Below, in pieces: positions 56,655-64,000 of a stretch of 64,000 nt of DNA (position 1 is its first letter; every line of letters begins with the position of its first letter). The stretch covers positions 12,271-76,270 of the forward strand of contig JBEKEC010000025.1 in the NCBI GenBank assembly GCA_050014015.1. The letters are read 5' to 3'. The position numbers and the translations under genes are program-made. The notes under the pieces were generated by a model. It saw only the letters and a program-made list of their open reading frames with translations. It ran no database searches and was not told where the DNA came from. This stretch comes from PALSA-1353 sp050014015 (GTDB lineage Bacteria; Planctomycetota; Phycisphaerae; Tepidisphaerales; Tepidisphaeraceae).

Positions 56655-57356
56655 CTATTTGTTTTCCGCGGGTTTCCACGTCATCTGCAAATCAATCTTG
56701 CTCGACGTGATCTGTCCTTCCGACGGCGTAAAGTGAATCCGCAATCCATACCGCGGATCGCCCCATTCCCGATCATCCTGCACGAGAATGCTCAGATTAT
56801 TACCGGTAATGATAAGCGTCCCGGCCGGCGTGGGAAGATCGATCTCCTTGGCGTCTTCCGTATCGAACATATGAGCCTCTCCCTTGGCCGCCGGCGCGGC
56901 CGGCATCGGCACCGCCTGCTGATCGACCATGATCTGCTTCCCGCCGAACGTCGCCACCGGAAGGTTCAACGCCACGGACATCTCATTGGTGGTCAGTTCC
57001 TTATCGCTGGCCATGGTCGCGGAAAAATGAATGCCCGCGTCGTTGGGGTCGATTTGTTCAGTCAGTTTGAACGTGCCCGGCGGCGTCACAAAATCGCCGG
57101 TCAGCAACTTCGAGCTCGGCTGCGTCGCCGGCGCTTGCACGGTTGGCTGGAAGACGTCGTGCTCCTCGGTTTCCTTCCAGTTGCTATCGAAATGGACGAC
57201 CTCCGCATACACGTCGCCGATATCGATTCCGCCGCTGGTCCTCAGCTTAAAGCCAGGCGCAAGGTTGGTGTCATCGCTCGGCTGAGTCTGAGCCGGCGCG
57301 CTTGCCCCGAGCATCAGAAAAACGATCCCGCACGTAATTTTGTATCCGTGTTTCAT
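56655..57356 (-). CDS. secreted protein of unknown function, paralogue 2
   Basis: A 233-residue paralogue of the 55832-56533 product with its own signal peptide (CGIVFLMLGASAPAQT). Same order of blocks: LAPGFKLRTSGGIDIGDVYA, HFDSNWKETEEHDVFQ, PATQPSSKLLTGDFVT, AGIHFSATMASDKELTTNE, AGTLIITGNNLSILVQDDRE and a TWKPAENK end. Length is exactly the same. It is transcribed before paralogue 1 with a 120-bp gap, probably from its own promoter. Confidence 0.75.
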   Translation of the reverse strand: MKHGYKITCGIVFLMLGASAPAQTQPSDDTNLAPGFKLRTSGGIDIGDVYAEVVHFDSNWKETEEHDVFQPTVQAPATQPSSKLLTGDFVTPPGTFKLTEQIDPNDAGIHFSATMASDKELTTNEMSVALNLPVATFGGKQIMVDQQAVPMPAAPAAKGEAHMFDTEDAKEIDLPTPAGTLIITGNNLSILVQDDREWGDPRYGLRIHFTPSEGQITSSKIDLQMTWKPAENK

Positions 57357-57831
57357 GATTCCTCCGCAGTGGTCTATTCTGAATCCTCCGCGATGTTACC
57401 TGATCGCAATCCCATTGCAAAATATATATGAAGTGCATGATATTCCAGGGTGCGTGACGTAATCGGCGGGCGGTCTTCTCTTGTCCCCTCTCCCTGTACT
57501 CAGGGGGGAGGGTTAGCGTGGGGGTCGGAAGGCTTCCAATTCGCCAAGGCGTCTGGCAAACGTTCTCAGTCGTGCTGTCCGATCGTGCCGTCCGAGCATC
57601 ATTACAGGATCGTGTGTTCCGTCGATGCGTCAAGAACCCCCACCCCGACCCTCCCCCTGATGGGTGTGCCAAAATTTCCGGGAGAGCAGAAATTGAACCG
57701 CCATGACGCCAAGACGCCAAGGTAGAAATTGCGCATTGGCATGATCTTACCTTGGCGTCTTGGCGTCATGGCGGTTCAATCGTTCTGGCGCAGCGGATAG
57801 TCTATGGCTTCCTGCCTGAACCAATATCTTT
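57357..57831. repeat. repeat-filled junction: CCCCCACCCC arms and a CGCCAAG palindrome
   Basis: No gene. About 57484-57530 and 57630-57660 hold opposite halves (CTCTCCCTGTACTCAGGGGG; AACCCCCACCCCGACCC) of the 12721-type element. They flank an unrelated 100-bp insert (57531-57629). From 57661 to 57780 runs a CGCCAAG palindrome with the same left flank as 8263-8298. Confidence 0.8.
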
Positions 57832-58899
57832 ATGAGCGATTCCCCGACTTTCGGCAAATCCCCGGACTCTCAGCCAGACGGGCAGCCGGTCAACGGCGCC
57901 GCTCGTGGCGGCGTTCGGCACGTGCTGGAATTCGAGAAGCCGTTGGCTCAGATCGAGCAGCAAATCCAGGAATTGGAGGCCCTTCAGCAGCAGAAATCGG
58001 CGGACTATGCCAAGGAACTGCGGCAACTTCGGACCAATTACACGTCGCTGCTGCGCAAGACCTACGACAATCTCACGGCATGGGAAACGGTGCAGGTTGC
58101 ACGGCATCCGCAACGGCCGCAGTTCCGCGATTACCTTGAAATGATCTGCCCGGAATTCCGCGAGTTGCACGGGGACCGGCGATTCGGCGACGACCCGGCG
58201 ATCGTCTGCGGGCTGGCTCGCCTGGGCGGGCAGAAGGTGGTGTTGATCGGCCATCACAAGGGCCGGGACACCAAGGAGAAGATCAAGTGCTTTTTTGGAT
58301 TGGCCCATCCGGAAGGGTATCGAAAGGCGCTTCGCTGCATGAAGCTGGCGGAGAAATTCGGACTTCCGGTGGTGTCGCTGATCGACACGCCGGGGGCATA
58401 TCCCGGGATCGGAGCCGAGGAGCGCGGCCAAGCCGAGAGCATCGCCCGCAACCTGTTGGAAATGAGCCGCCTCAAGACGCCGATCGTTGCGGTGATTATC
58501 GGCGAGGGGGGCAGCGGCGGAGCATTGGGAATCGGGGTGGCGGACCGCGTGGCGATGCTGGAGTTCGCCTGGTATTCGGTGATCAGTCCGGAGGCGTGTT
58601 CGGCGATTTTGTTCAAGGGCAACGACGGGGCGGCGCAGTTGGCGGACAGCCTTCGCCTCACCAGCGGGCATCTCAAGCAGCTTGGGGTCATCGACACCAT
58701 CATTCATGAGCCGCTGGGAGGCTCTCATCGTGATCCGCGCACCGCCGCGCACAGCCTGGAGCAATACCTGGCCAAGACCCTTCGCGAGTTGAAGCGGCAA
58801 AAGGTCGAGAACCTGCTGGAGCGCCGCTACGAAAAGTTCCGGGACATGGGAATCGTGCTGGAAAAGGCCCGGCGTCAATCCGCCAAGGCCGCGGGGTAA
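57832..58899 (+). CDS. accA: acetyl-CoA carboxylase, carboxyltransferase subunit alpha
   Basis: A 355-residue subunit that with AccD transfers the carboxyl group from biotin to acetyl-CoA in fatty-acid synthesis. VLEFEKPLAQIEQQIQELEA, WETVQVARHPQRPQFRDYLE, LHGDRRFGDDPAIVCGLARL, GHHKGRDTKEKIKCFFGLAH (PEGYRKALRCM follows), SLIDTPGAYPGIGAEERGQA and VIIGEGGSGGALGIGVADRV are standard. An N-terminal tail of about 25 Gly/Pro/Ser-rich residues is additional. recR follows after three bases. Confidence 0.97.
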   Translation: MSDSPTFGKSPDSQPDGQPVNGAARGGVRHVLEFEKPLAQIEQQIQELEALQQQKSADYAKELRQLRTNYTSLLRKTYDNLTAWETVQVARHPQRPQFRDYLEMICPEFRELHGDRRFGDDPAIVCGLARLGGQKVVLIGHHKGRDTKEKIKCFFGLAHPEGYRKALRCMKLAEKFGLPVVSLIDTPGAYPGIGAEERGQAESIARNLLEMSRLKTPIVAVIIGEGGSGGALGIGVADRVAMLEFAWYSVISPEACSAILFKGNDGAAQLADSLRLTSGHLKQLGVIDTIIHEPLGGSHRDPRTAAHSLEQYLAKTLRELKRQKVENLLERRYEKFRDMGIVLEKARRQSAKAAG

Positions 58900-58902
58900 T
58901 GG

Positions 58903-59508
58903 GTGTCCACTTACACGCAAAGCATTCAGACGCTGATGAACGAGCTGGCACGGCTTCCCGGGATCGGGATGCGGTCGGCGGAGCGGATCGCGTTTCATCT
59001 GCTCAAGCAAAGCCCCGAGGAGGCGATGAAGCTGGCGGATGCCATCCGCGACGTCAAGACGCGCATTCGATATTGCGGCATCTGCTTCAACCTGACGGAG
59101 CAGGACCCGTGTGTCATTTGTGCCAGCCCGACTCGGGACCCGTCTCTCCTATGCGTCGTCGAGCAGCCGAAGGATTTGCTGGCGCTGGAATCCACGGGGC
59201 TGTACAGCGGGGTTTATCACGTTCTGCTTGGCCGGATCGCCCCGCTGGAGGAATCGCATCCGGACGATCTGACCATCGAGGCGCTGACCAAGCGCCTTGA
59301 AGCGGGGCAAATCCGCGAGGTGATCATGGGCACCAACCCGACGGTCGACGGCGATGGGACGGCCCTGTACATCCAGAATCTGATCGCCTCGCGATTCCCG
59401 CAGATTCAGGTAACACGGCTGGCGCGCGGGCTGCCGGCGGGGAGCAACATCGAATACGCCAACAAGAACATCCTCGCCGACGCCATCTCCGGCCGGCAGA
59501 AGATGTGA
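58903..59508 (+). CDS. recR: recombination mediator protein RecR
   Basis: A 201-residue DNA repair protein loading RecA with RecF/RecO. N-terminal helix-hairpin-helix LARLPGIGMRSAERIAFHLL, zinc finger CGICFNLTEQDPCVIC (four Cys), Toprim strand LLCVVEQPKDLLALESTGLY, GTNPTVDGDGTALYIQNLI and VTRLARGLPAGSNIEYANKN. The start is GTG at 58903; an ATG at 58899 is in another frame. Close to accA, so probably co-transcribed. Confidence 0.97.
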   Translation: MSTYTQSIQTLMNELARLPGIGMRSAERIAFHLLKQSPEEAMKLADAIRDVKTRIRYCGICFNLTEQDPCVICASPTRDPSLLCVVEQPKDLLALESTGLYSGVYHVLLGRIAPLEESHPDDLTIEALTKRLEAGQIREVIMGTNPTVDGDGTALYIQNLIASRFPQIQVTRLARGLPAGSNIEYANKNILADAISGRQKM

Positions 59509-59619
59509 GTCGCAACTGAGCGCGTTAAAGACGTTCTCCCACCACGCCATCACTTTCCCGGATCACCCCTTCGCGTCCGATGATAGGAAATGGGACCGGA
59601 GCGGGGTCTGGCGATTACA

Positions 59620-61677
59620 ATGCGGGGTCGCATGACCCTTCGGCAACAACTCGAATCCGGCATTTCGCATCATCAGGCGGGCCGTTTGGCGGAGGCGGAG
59701 AAGATTTACCGCCAGGTCCTGGCTCTGCAGCCCAATCATGCGGACGCTTTGCATTTGTTGGGGATGCTGGCGGCGCAGGCCGGCCGGTTGGACGCGGGGA
59801 TCGAATTGATCCGGCGAGCGATCGCGATTTGTCCGACCCGTGCAATTTATTACTGCAACCTCGGCAATGGCCTATTCCACCTTGGACGGCTTGACGAGTC
59901 GATCGCCGCCCAGCGGCAGGCCACCGCGCTCGACCCTGATAACGCTAAGGTGCACACCAATCTCGGTAACACGCTGAAGGCCAAGGGGCAACTGGATGAA
60001 GCCATCGCTTCCTATCGGCGGGCCATTCGGCTCAAGCCTGATCTCACTGAAGCGCACCACAATCTCGGCAATGCCCTAAAGGACAAGGGGCAACTGGATG
60101 AGGCGACCGCGGCCTATCGGCAGGCGATTCGAATCGAGCCTGATAGTGCCCTGGCGCATAACAGTCTGGGCATCGTCTTACAGGACACGGGGCAACTCGA
60201 CGAGGCCATCGCTGCCTTTTCCAAGGCGATCGAGCGTAGGCCCGGTTGGGCAACGCCTCGGCTTAATCTCGGCTGGGCGTACTATGAGCAGAACCGGTTC
60301 GAGGAAGCGCGTTTGGCCTTCCAGAAAGCCGTCGAATGCGAGCCGAATAACTCCGACGCCCATAATTTTCTGGCCACCGCTCTGGCCGAGTTGCGCCGGT
60401 TTGATGAGGCGGCCAAGGCTCTGGATCGCGCCGCGGCGCTCGCTCCCGATTCGGCGATCACGCACCAGGCGCGCGGCATGATCCTGTGGCGCAGCGGCCG
60501 TGTCGCGGAGGCTGTGGACAGTTTTCGCCGCGCCGTTGAAATCGCGCCCGAGTCGGCGTCGGGTTGGATTAACCTCGGCCAGACCTTGCGTCACATGGGG
60601 CGCTTTGCCGAGGTCGCCGACTGTGTCCGCCAAGTCCTGGTCCGGCGACCGGGCGCGGTTCAGGCCTACACCCTTATGGCCGGCGTGGGTGCGACCGCCG
60701 ACACTGCGGAAATGGCCCGGCTCACGGCATTCCTCGATGACCCGCAAATCTCCATTGGCGATCGCGCCGAACTTGGGTTTGTCCTCGGAAAGACCCTGGA
60801 CGACGCGGGCCGCTTCGATGAAGCGTTTGCTCACTATGCCCAGGGAAATTCGCTGGTACTACAGATGCTCCACACCGCCGGCGCGCGGTATAGCAGTGAT
60901 CAGGCTGCGCGTCGGCTGGATGAGTCAATTGCGATGTTCACGCCGGACTTTTTTGCGCGTACGCGGGACTGGGGAGAGCCTTCGGAATTGCCCGTGTTCA
61001 TTGTGGGAATGCCCCGTTCCGGAACGAGCCTTGTCGAACAGATCGCCTCCAGTCACCCCGATGTTTTCGGCGCCGGCGAGCTGATGGACATCGGCAACAT
61101 CGCGGCCTCGCTGGGGCTCACCCGATGCGAGTCAGGTCCCATCAAGGACGCCGCCGGCAAACAATTGGATCGCCTGCGGGTCCTCGGCGGTTCGGCGTTG
61201 CGCGTGATCGACAAAATGCCCGTCAACGTCGAGTTTCTGGGATTGATCGCCACGCTCTTTCCCTCGGCGCGTGTTATTCTCTGCCGTCGCGATCCTCGCG
61301 ACACCTGCCTCTCCTGTTTCTTCCAGCGGTTTAGCGCCGGGAATCTTTTCTCCTTCGACCTGACGCAATGCGGCCGCCATCACGTCCATACCGATCGGTT
61401 CGCCGCCCACTGGCTGAAAGTGCTGCCGTTGAGGATGCTCCAGGTGCAGTACGAAGACGTGGTAGCGGATTTGGAAGGACAAAGCCGCCGCATCATCAGC
61501 TTCCTAGGTTTACCCTGGAACCCGGCGTGTCTGGATTTTCACCGGACTGAGAGGACCGTGAAGACAGCCAGCGCCTGGCAGGTTCGCCAGCCGATCTACA
61601 CCCGCTCCGTGGGCCGCTGGCGGAATTATGAACGGCATCTGGGGCCGCTCTTCGAATCGCTTGGCCTAAAGAAGTGA
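59620..61677 (+). CDS. TPR protein with C-terminal sulfotransferase domain
   Basis: A 685-residue protein. Residues 1-400 contain about ten TPRs (ALHLLGMLAAQAGRLDAGIE, AKVHTNLGNTLKAKGQLDEA and similar). From about 455 follows a sulfotransferase: FIVGMPRSGTSLVEQIASSH (5'-phosphosulfate loop), VIDKMPVNVEFLGLIATLFP, ILCRRDPRDTCLSCFFQRFS (3'-phosphate motif), LQVQYEDVVADLEGQSRRII and WQVRQPIYTRSVGRWRNYER. It likely sulfates a protein or glycan bound by the TPRs. I start at 59620 (MRGRMTLRQQ) because the next TPR gene begins MSGQMTLQEQ; 59632 is an alternative. Confidence 0.9.
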   Translation: MRGRMTLRQQLESGISHHQAGRLAEAEKIYRQVLALQPNHADALHLLGMLAAQAGRLDAGIELIRRAIAICPTRAIYYCNLGNGLFHLGRLDESIAAQRQATALDPDNAKVHTNLGNTLKAKGQLDEAIASYRRAIRLKPDLTEAHHNLGNALKDKGQLDEATAAYRQAIRIEPDSALAHNSLGIVLQDTGQLDEAIAAFSKAIERRPGWATPRLNLGWAYYEQNRFEEARLAFQKAVECEPNNSDAHNFLATALAELRRFDEAAKALDRAAALAPDSAITHQARGMILWRSGRVAEAVDSFRRAVEIAPESASGWINLGQTLRHMGRFAEVADCVRQVLVRRPGAVQAYTLMAGVGATADTAEMARLTAFLDDPQISIGDRAELGFVLGKTLDDAGRFDEAFAHYAQGNSLVLQMLHTAGARYSSDQAARRLDESIAMFTPDFFARTRDWGEPSELPVFIVGMPRSGTSLVEQIASSHPDVFGAGELMDIGNIAASLGLTRCESGPIKDAAGKQLDRLRVLGGSALRVIDKMPVNVEFLGLIATLFPSARVILCRRDPRDTCLSCFFQRFSAGNLFSFDLTQCGRHHVHTDRFAAHWLKVLPLRMLQVQYEDVVADLEGQSRRIISFLGLPWNPACLDFHRTERTVKTASAWQVRQPIYTRSVGRWRNYERHLGPLFESLGLKK

Positions 61678-61772
61678 ATCATCCCGCGAGTGTGACCATC
61701 GGATATATCGGAAATAGTCGACAAAAGACGTGGTCCACGTGCCGCTCCCTCCTTCGCAGCTTGGAACGTCGT

Positions 61773-63377
61773 TCAATCCAAATTGCTGAAGACCACGATC
61801 CAGCCGAGGACCTCCGCGCCGGCGTTGCATCGGAGCGCGGATTTGTCGGCGGAGACTTCGCTCAGGCCGCTTTCCCGTGCCATCTCGCGAACGTAGCCGA
61901 TTGAATGGGCGAATCGCGCTTCGGAGTGCAGGGAAAACCCCTCGCCGTCGTAATCCTCGATCGAGCAGGCGAACAGTCCGCCGCTTCGCAGCGCCCGGGC
62001 GACGGCCGGCATGAGGTCCGTCAAATCTCCCACGTAAACCAGCACGTCCCCGGCCACGATCAAGTCGTAACTACCGGGCGCGTCGCGAAGCGCCGGTAAC
62101 AATTCGCCGGTGATCAACTGATCGTAAATCCCGCGCGCCTCGGCCGCGCGGATCATCGCCGGCGAAAGGTCCACCCCCACCAGCCGCCGGGCGTACGGAC
62201 GAAACTCCCGCCCGCACAATCCCGTGCCGCAGCCCAAATCCAGCACGTCCAAAACCCGCCGCGGCGTAGCCTGACCAACCGCTCGGAGCAGTAGTTGCGG
62301 AACCTGGTATTTCAGTTTCTCGACCAGATGCTTGTCAAATTTCGCCGCGTATTCGTCGAACAATTCCCGGACATATTGCGCGGGAGCGGTTACAGTCGAG
62401 CGATCTCCCAACAACGCCGCCAATTTGAATTGCCACCCCGGCGAGTCCGGCTTGAGCCTGATTGCCTCGCGATACGCCGCCGATGCCGCCTCCACTTGGC
62501 CCGCCCTCTGTAGGGCCTGTCCGAGACCGTAATATGCCTCGGCATATTCGGGCTTGAGGCGGATGGCCTGGCGATAGGCGGCGATGGCCTCTTCGAGTTG
62601 TCCGCTGTCCTGCAGGGCATTGCCGAGATTGCCGTGGACTTCCGGTAAGTTGGGGTCGAGGCCGATCGCCTGGCGGTACGCGGCGATGGCCTCATCGACT
62701 TGTCCTTTGCCTTGCAGGGCAATGCCGAGATTACTTCGGGCCTTGGCGTAGGTGGGATTGAGGGCAATCGCCTGGCGGCACGCGGCGATGGCCTCGTCGA
62801 GTTGACCTTTGTTTTTCAGGGCATTGCCGAGATTGCTGTAGGCTTGAGCATAGCCGGGCCTGAGGGCCACGGCTTGGCGATACGCGGCGATGGCCTCATC
62901 GCATTGTCCTTTGTCTATCAGGGCATTGCCCAGATTATTGTGGGATTCGGCCGACTTGGGATTGAGAGCAATGGCCCGGCGACAGGCGGCGATAGCCTCA
63001 TCCAGTTCTCCTTTGTCCCTCAGCGAATTGCCGAGATTGTTGTGGGCTTGGGCGTAGTTGGGCTTGAGGGCGACGGCCTGCCGATAGGCGGCGATGGCTT
63101 CATCGAGTTGGCCCTTCTCCTTCAGGAGATTGCCGAGATTGTTGTGGGCCTCGGCGTAGTTGGGGTTGATGGCCAGAGCCCGACGGATCAAATCCACCGC
63201 ATCGTCATCGCGTCCCATTTGATGGGCCATCACTCCCAGAAGATGCAGGGCGCCGGTATGTCCCGGCTGCTGAGTCAAAATCTGGCGGTAAACCTTCTCC
63301 GCTTCCGCCAATCGCCCGGCCTGATGATGCGACAAACCGGATTCGAGTTGTTCCTGAAGCGTCATCTGGCCTGACAT
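61773..63377 (-). CDS. TPR protein with C-terminal SAM methyltransferase domain
   Basis: A 534-residue protein. From MSGQMTLQEQLESGLSHHQA onward nine to ten near-identical 34-residue TPRs with consensus NLGNALKDKGQLDEAIAAYR. At about 330 VRELFDEYAAKFDKHLVEKL opens a class I methyltransferase with VLDLGCGTGLCGREFRPYAR (motif I), LVGVDLSPAMI, YDLIVAGDVLVYVGDLTDLM and GGLFACSIEDYDGEGFSLHS. A probable protein or glycan methyltransferase. An upstream in-frame stretch to 63677 belongs to another gene's antisense. The TPR repeats are so alike that recombination is expected. Confidence 0.88.
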   Translation of the reverse strand: MSGQMTLQEQLESGLSHHQAGRLAEAEKVYRQILTQQPGHTGALHLLGVMAHQMGRDDDAVDLIRRALAINPNYAEAHNNLGNLLKEKGQLDEAIAAYRQAVALKPNYAQAHNNLGNSLRDKGELDEAIAACRRAIALNPKSAESHNNLGNALIDKGQCDEAIAAYRQAVALRPGYAQAYSNLGNALKNKGQLDEAIAACRQAIALNPTYAKARSNLGIALQGKGQVDEAIAAYRQAIGLDPNLPEVHGNLGNALQDSGQLEEAIAAYRQAIRLKPEYAEAYYGLGQALQRAGQVEAASAAYREAIRLKPDSPGWQFKLAALLGDRSTVTAPAQYVRELFDEYAAKFDKHLVEKLKYQVPQLLLRAVGQATPRRVLDVLDLGCGTGLCGREFRPYARRLVGVDLSPAMIRAAEARGIYDQLITGELLPALRDAPGSYDLIVAGDVLVYVGDLTDLMPAVARALRSGGLFACSIEDYDGEGFSLHSEARFAHSIGYVREMARESGLSEVSADKSALRCNAGAEVLGWIVVFSNLD

Positions 63378-63385
63378 TGTAAACC

Positions 63386-64000
63386 TCAGACCCCGCCCTG
63401 CTCGCACCAATTCCGCCACGTCCGCCGGTACGCCGCTTCGATATTGCGGGCGAAACGCGGGGCGTCCATCAGCGCCGACGCCTGCATCCGCGCACGCAGC
63501 GTCCGGCGCAATTCCGCCAGCCGCGGCAAATCCCCGGCCAGCTCGGCGGCGATCTGCACGTATTGTTCCGGCGTTCGGGCAATGAGTTCCGGCAGGCCCA
63601 AGTTGCTCAGTTGCGACAGTCCGGCGCGTCCAACAACCGTCTGGCCAACCAGCATTATGACGGGAACTCCCATCCAAAATGAGTCGAAGCTGGTGGTGTG
63701 GCCGGAAAATGGAAACGTGTCCAGGGTGATGTCGATGCGGCCGTACTGCTTCAGGTATTCAAATCGAGATTGCTTGTCGATAAACTCAATTCGCCGGGGA
63801 TCGACGAGCGGTTCGCGGAATTGATCGAGCAATCGCTGCCGATGGCTGCCCAGACCGGCGAGGATATGGAGCCGGGAGTCGGGCACGGCCCGCAGTATTT
63901 CCGCCCACGCCGCCACAACCGATGGATTGATTTTGCTGAGGCGATTCAGCGAACCAAAGGTGATCGAGCCGCTGGCCAATGCCGGCAGCGGGGTTACCAG
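63386..64000 (-). CDS. OGT/SPINDLY-type glycosyltransferase, C-terminal part, 5' end beyond window
   Basis: 205 codons in one frame from the window edge to the stop at 63386. ITFGSLNRLSKINPSVVAAW, PDSRLHILAGLGSHRQRLLD, RIEFIDKQSRFEYLKQYGRI, DITLDTFPFSGHTTSFDSFW and MGVPVIMLVGQTVVGRAGLS are C-terminal catalytic-domain motifs of O-GlcNAc transferase-like proteins (GT41). The missing N-terminus is expected to hold TPRs. It is eight bases upstream of the TPR-methyltransferase gene, hence one operon. Confidence 0.88.
   Translation of the reverse strand: MVTPLPALASGSITFGSLNRLSKINPSVVAAWAEILRAVPDSRLHILAGLGSHRQRLLDQFREPLVDPRRIEFIDKQSRFEYLKQYGRIDITLDTFPFSGHTTSFDSFWMGVPVIMLVGQTVVGRAGLSQLSNLGLPELIARTPEQYVQIAAELAGDLPRLAELRRTLRARMQASALMDAPRFARNIEAAYRRTWRNWCEQGGV

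Overview
The window looks like a chromosomal segment of a free-living planctomycete, most likely class Phycisphaerae. This is an inference. It rests on an H-X9-DG-type prepilin with a GFTLVELLVVIG leader, four Uma2-family genes, secreted proteins rich in ATQP linkers, a kdp operon with an over-long KdpC and an NtrC-type regulator, TPR proteins fused to sulfotransferase or methyltransferase domains, and moderately high GC. No rRNA, integrase or transposase gene was seen. One tRNA gene is present: tRNA-Ser with anticodon CGA.

Layout. 1-8.2 kb: a GT39-type lipid-carrier glycosyltransferase cut by the left edge, a pseudopilin, coaD, pgeF overlapping a TMTC-like TPR membrane protein, a zinc-ribbon membrane protein and a PmtA-like methyltransferase. 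8.2-12.8 kb: an accessory stretch with an Uma2 gene, about 1 kb of repeats, a compact type II restriction-modification module (Dam-like methylase divergent from a controller gene and an endonuclease), a duplicated spoVR 3' end and a higA relic. 12.8-19.7 kb: spoVR, two Uma2 genes, pnp, rpsO, tRNA-Ser and an orphan XRE regulator. 19.7-28.7 kb: a kdp potassium-pump operon with two different kdpA genes, kdpF, a second tiny membrane ORF, kdpB, kdpC and a sigma-54 response regulator, but no KdpD kinase. The operon has a branched-RNA-like leader.

28.7-37.2 kb: a lipoprotein hydrolase, an MFS carrier, a CheW protein with an inserted CZB domain, a FAD reductase, a HEPN gene with an unknown partner, and S-adenosylhomocysteinase. 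37.2-39.3 kb: a NYN/PIN-like protein of unknown function preceded by a string of hairpins and seven tandem 38-bp repeats. I consider this the best candidate for an undescribed system. 39.3-48.3 kb: Uma2, GNAT, O-methyltransferase, MarR plus ClC channel, CPBP protease, an unidentified structured RNA, a BI-1 protein and alr. 48.5-57.4 kb: a frameshifted GIY-YIG gene, a Phd/ParE pair, a QueC-like protein, an alcohol-dehydrogenase-type protein, a HEAT lipoprotein, murI, a CheY-like receiver, GxxExxY and YgiT-type genes, and two paralogous secreted proteins. 57.8-64 kb: accA-recR, then three TPR genes (sulfotransferase, methyltransferase, and an OGT/SPY-like gene cut by the right edge).

Gene-gene junctions repeatedly carry long palindromes whose arms are built from short tandem units of about ten different sequence types. 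Several reach into the ends of genes. Start codons were chosen by eye from Shine-Dalgarno spacing and family alignment from memory. No database search was possible.
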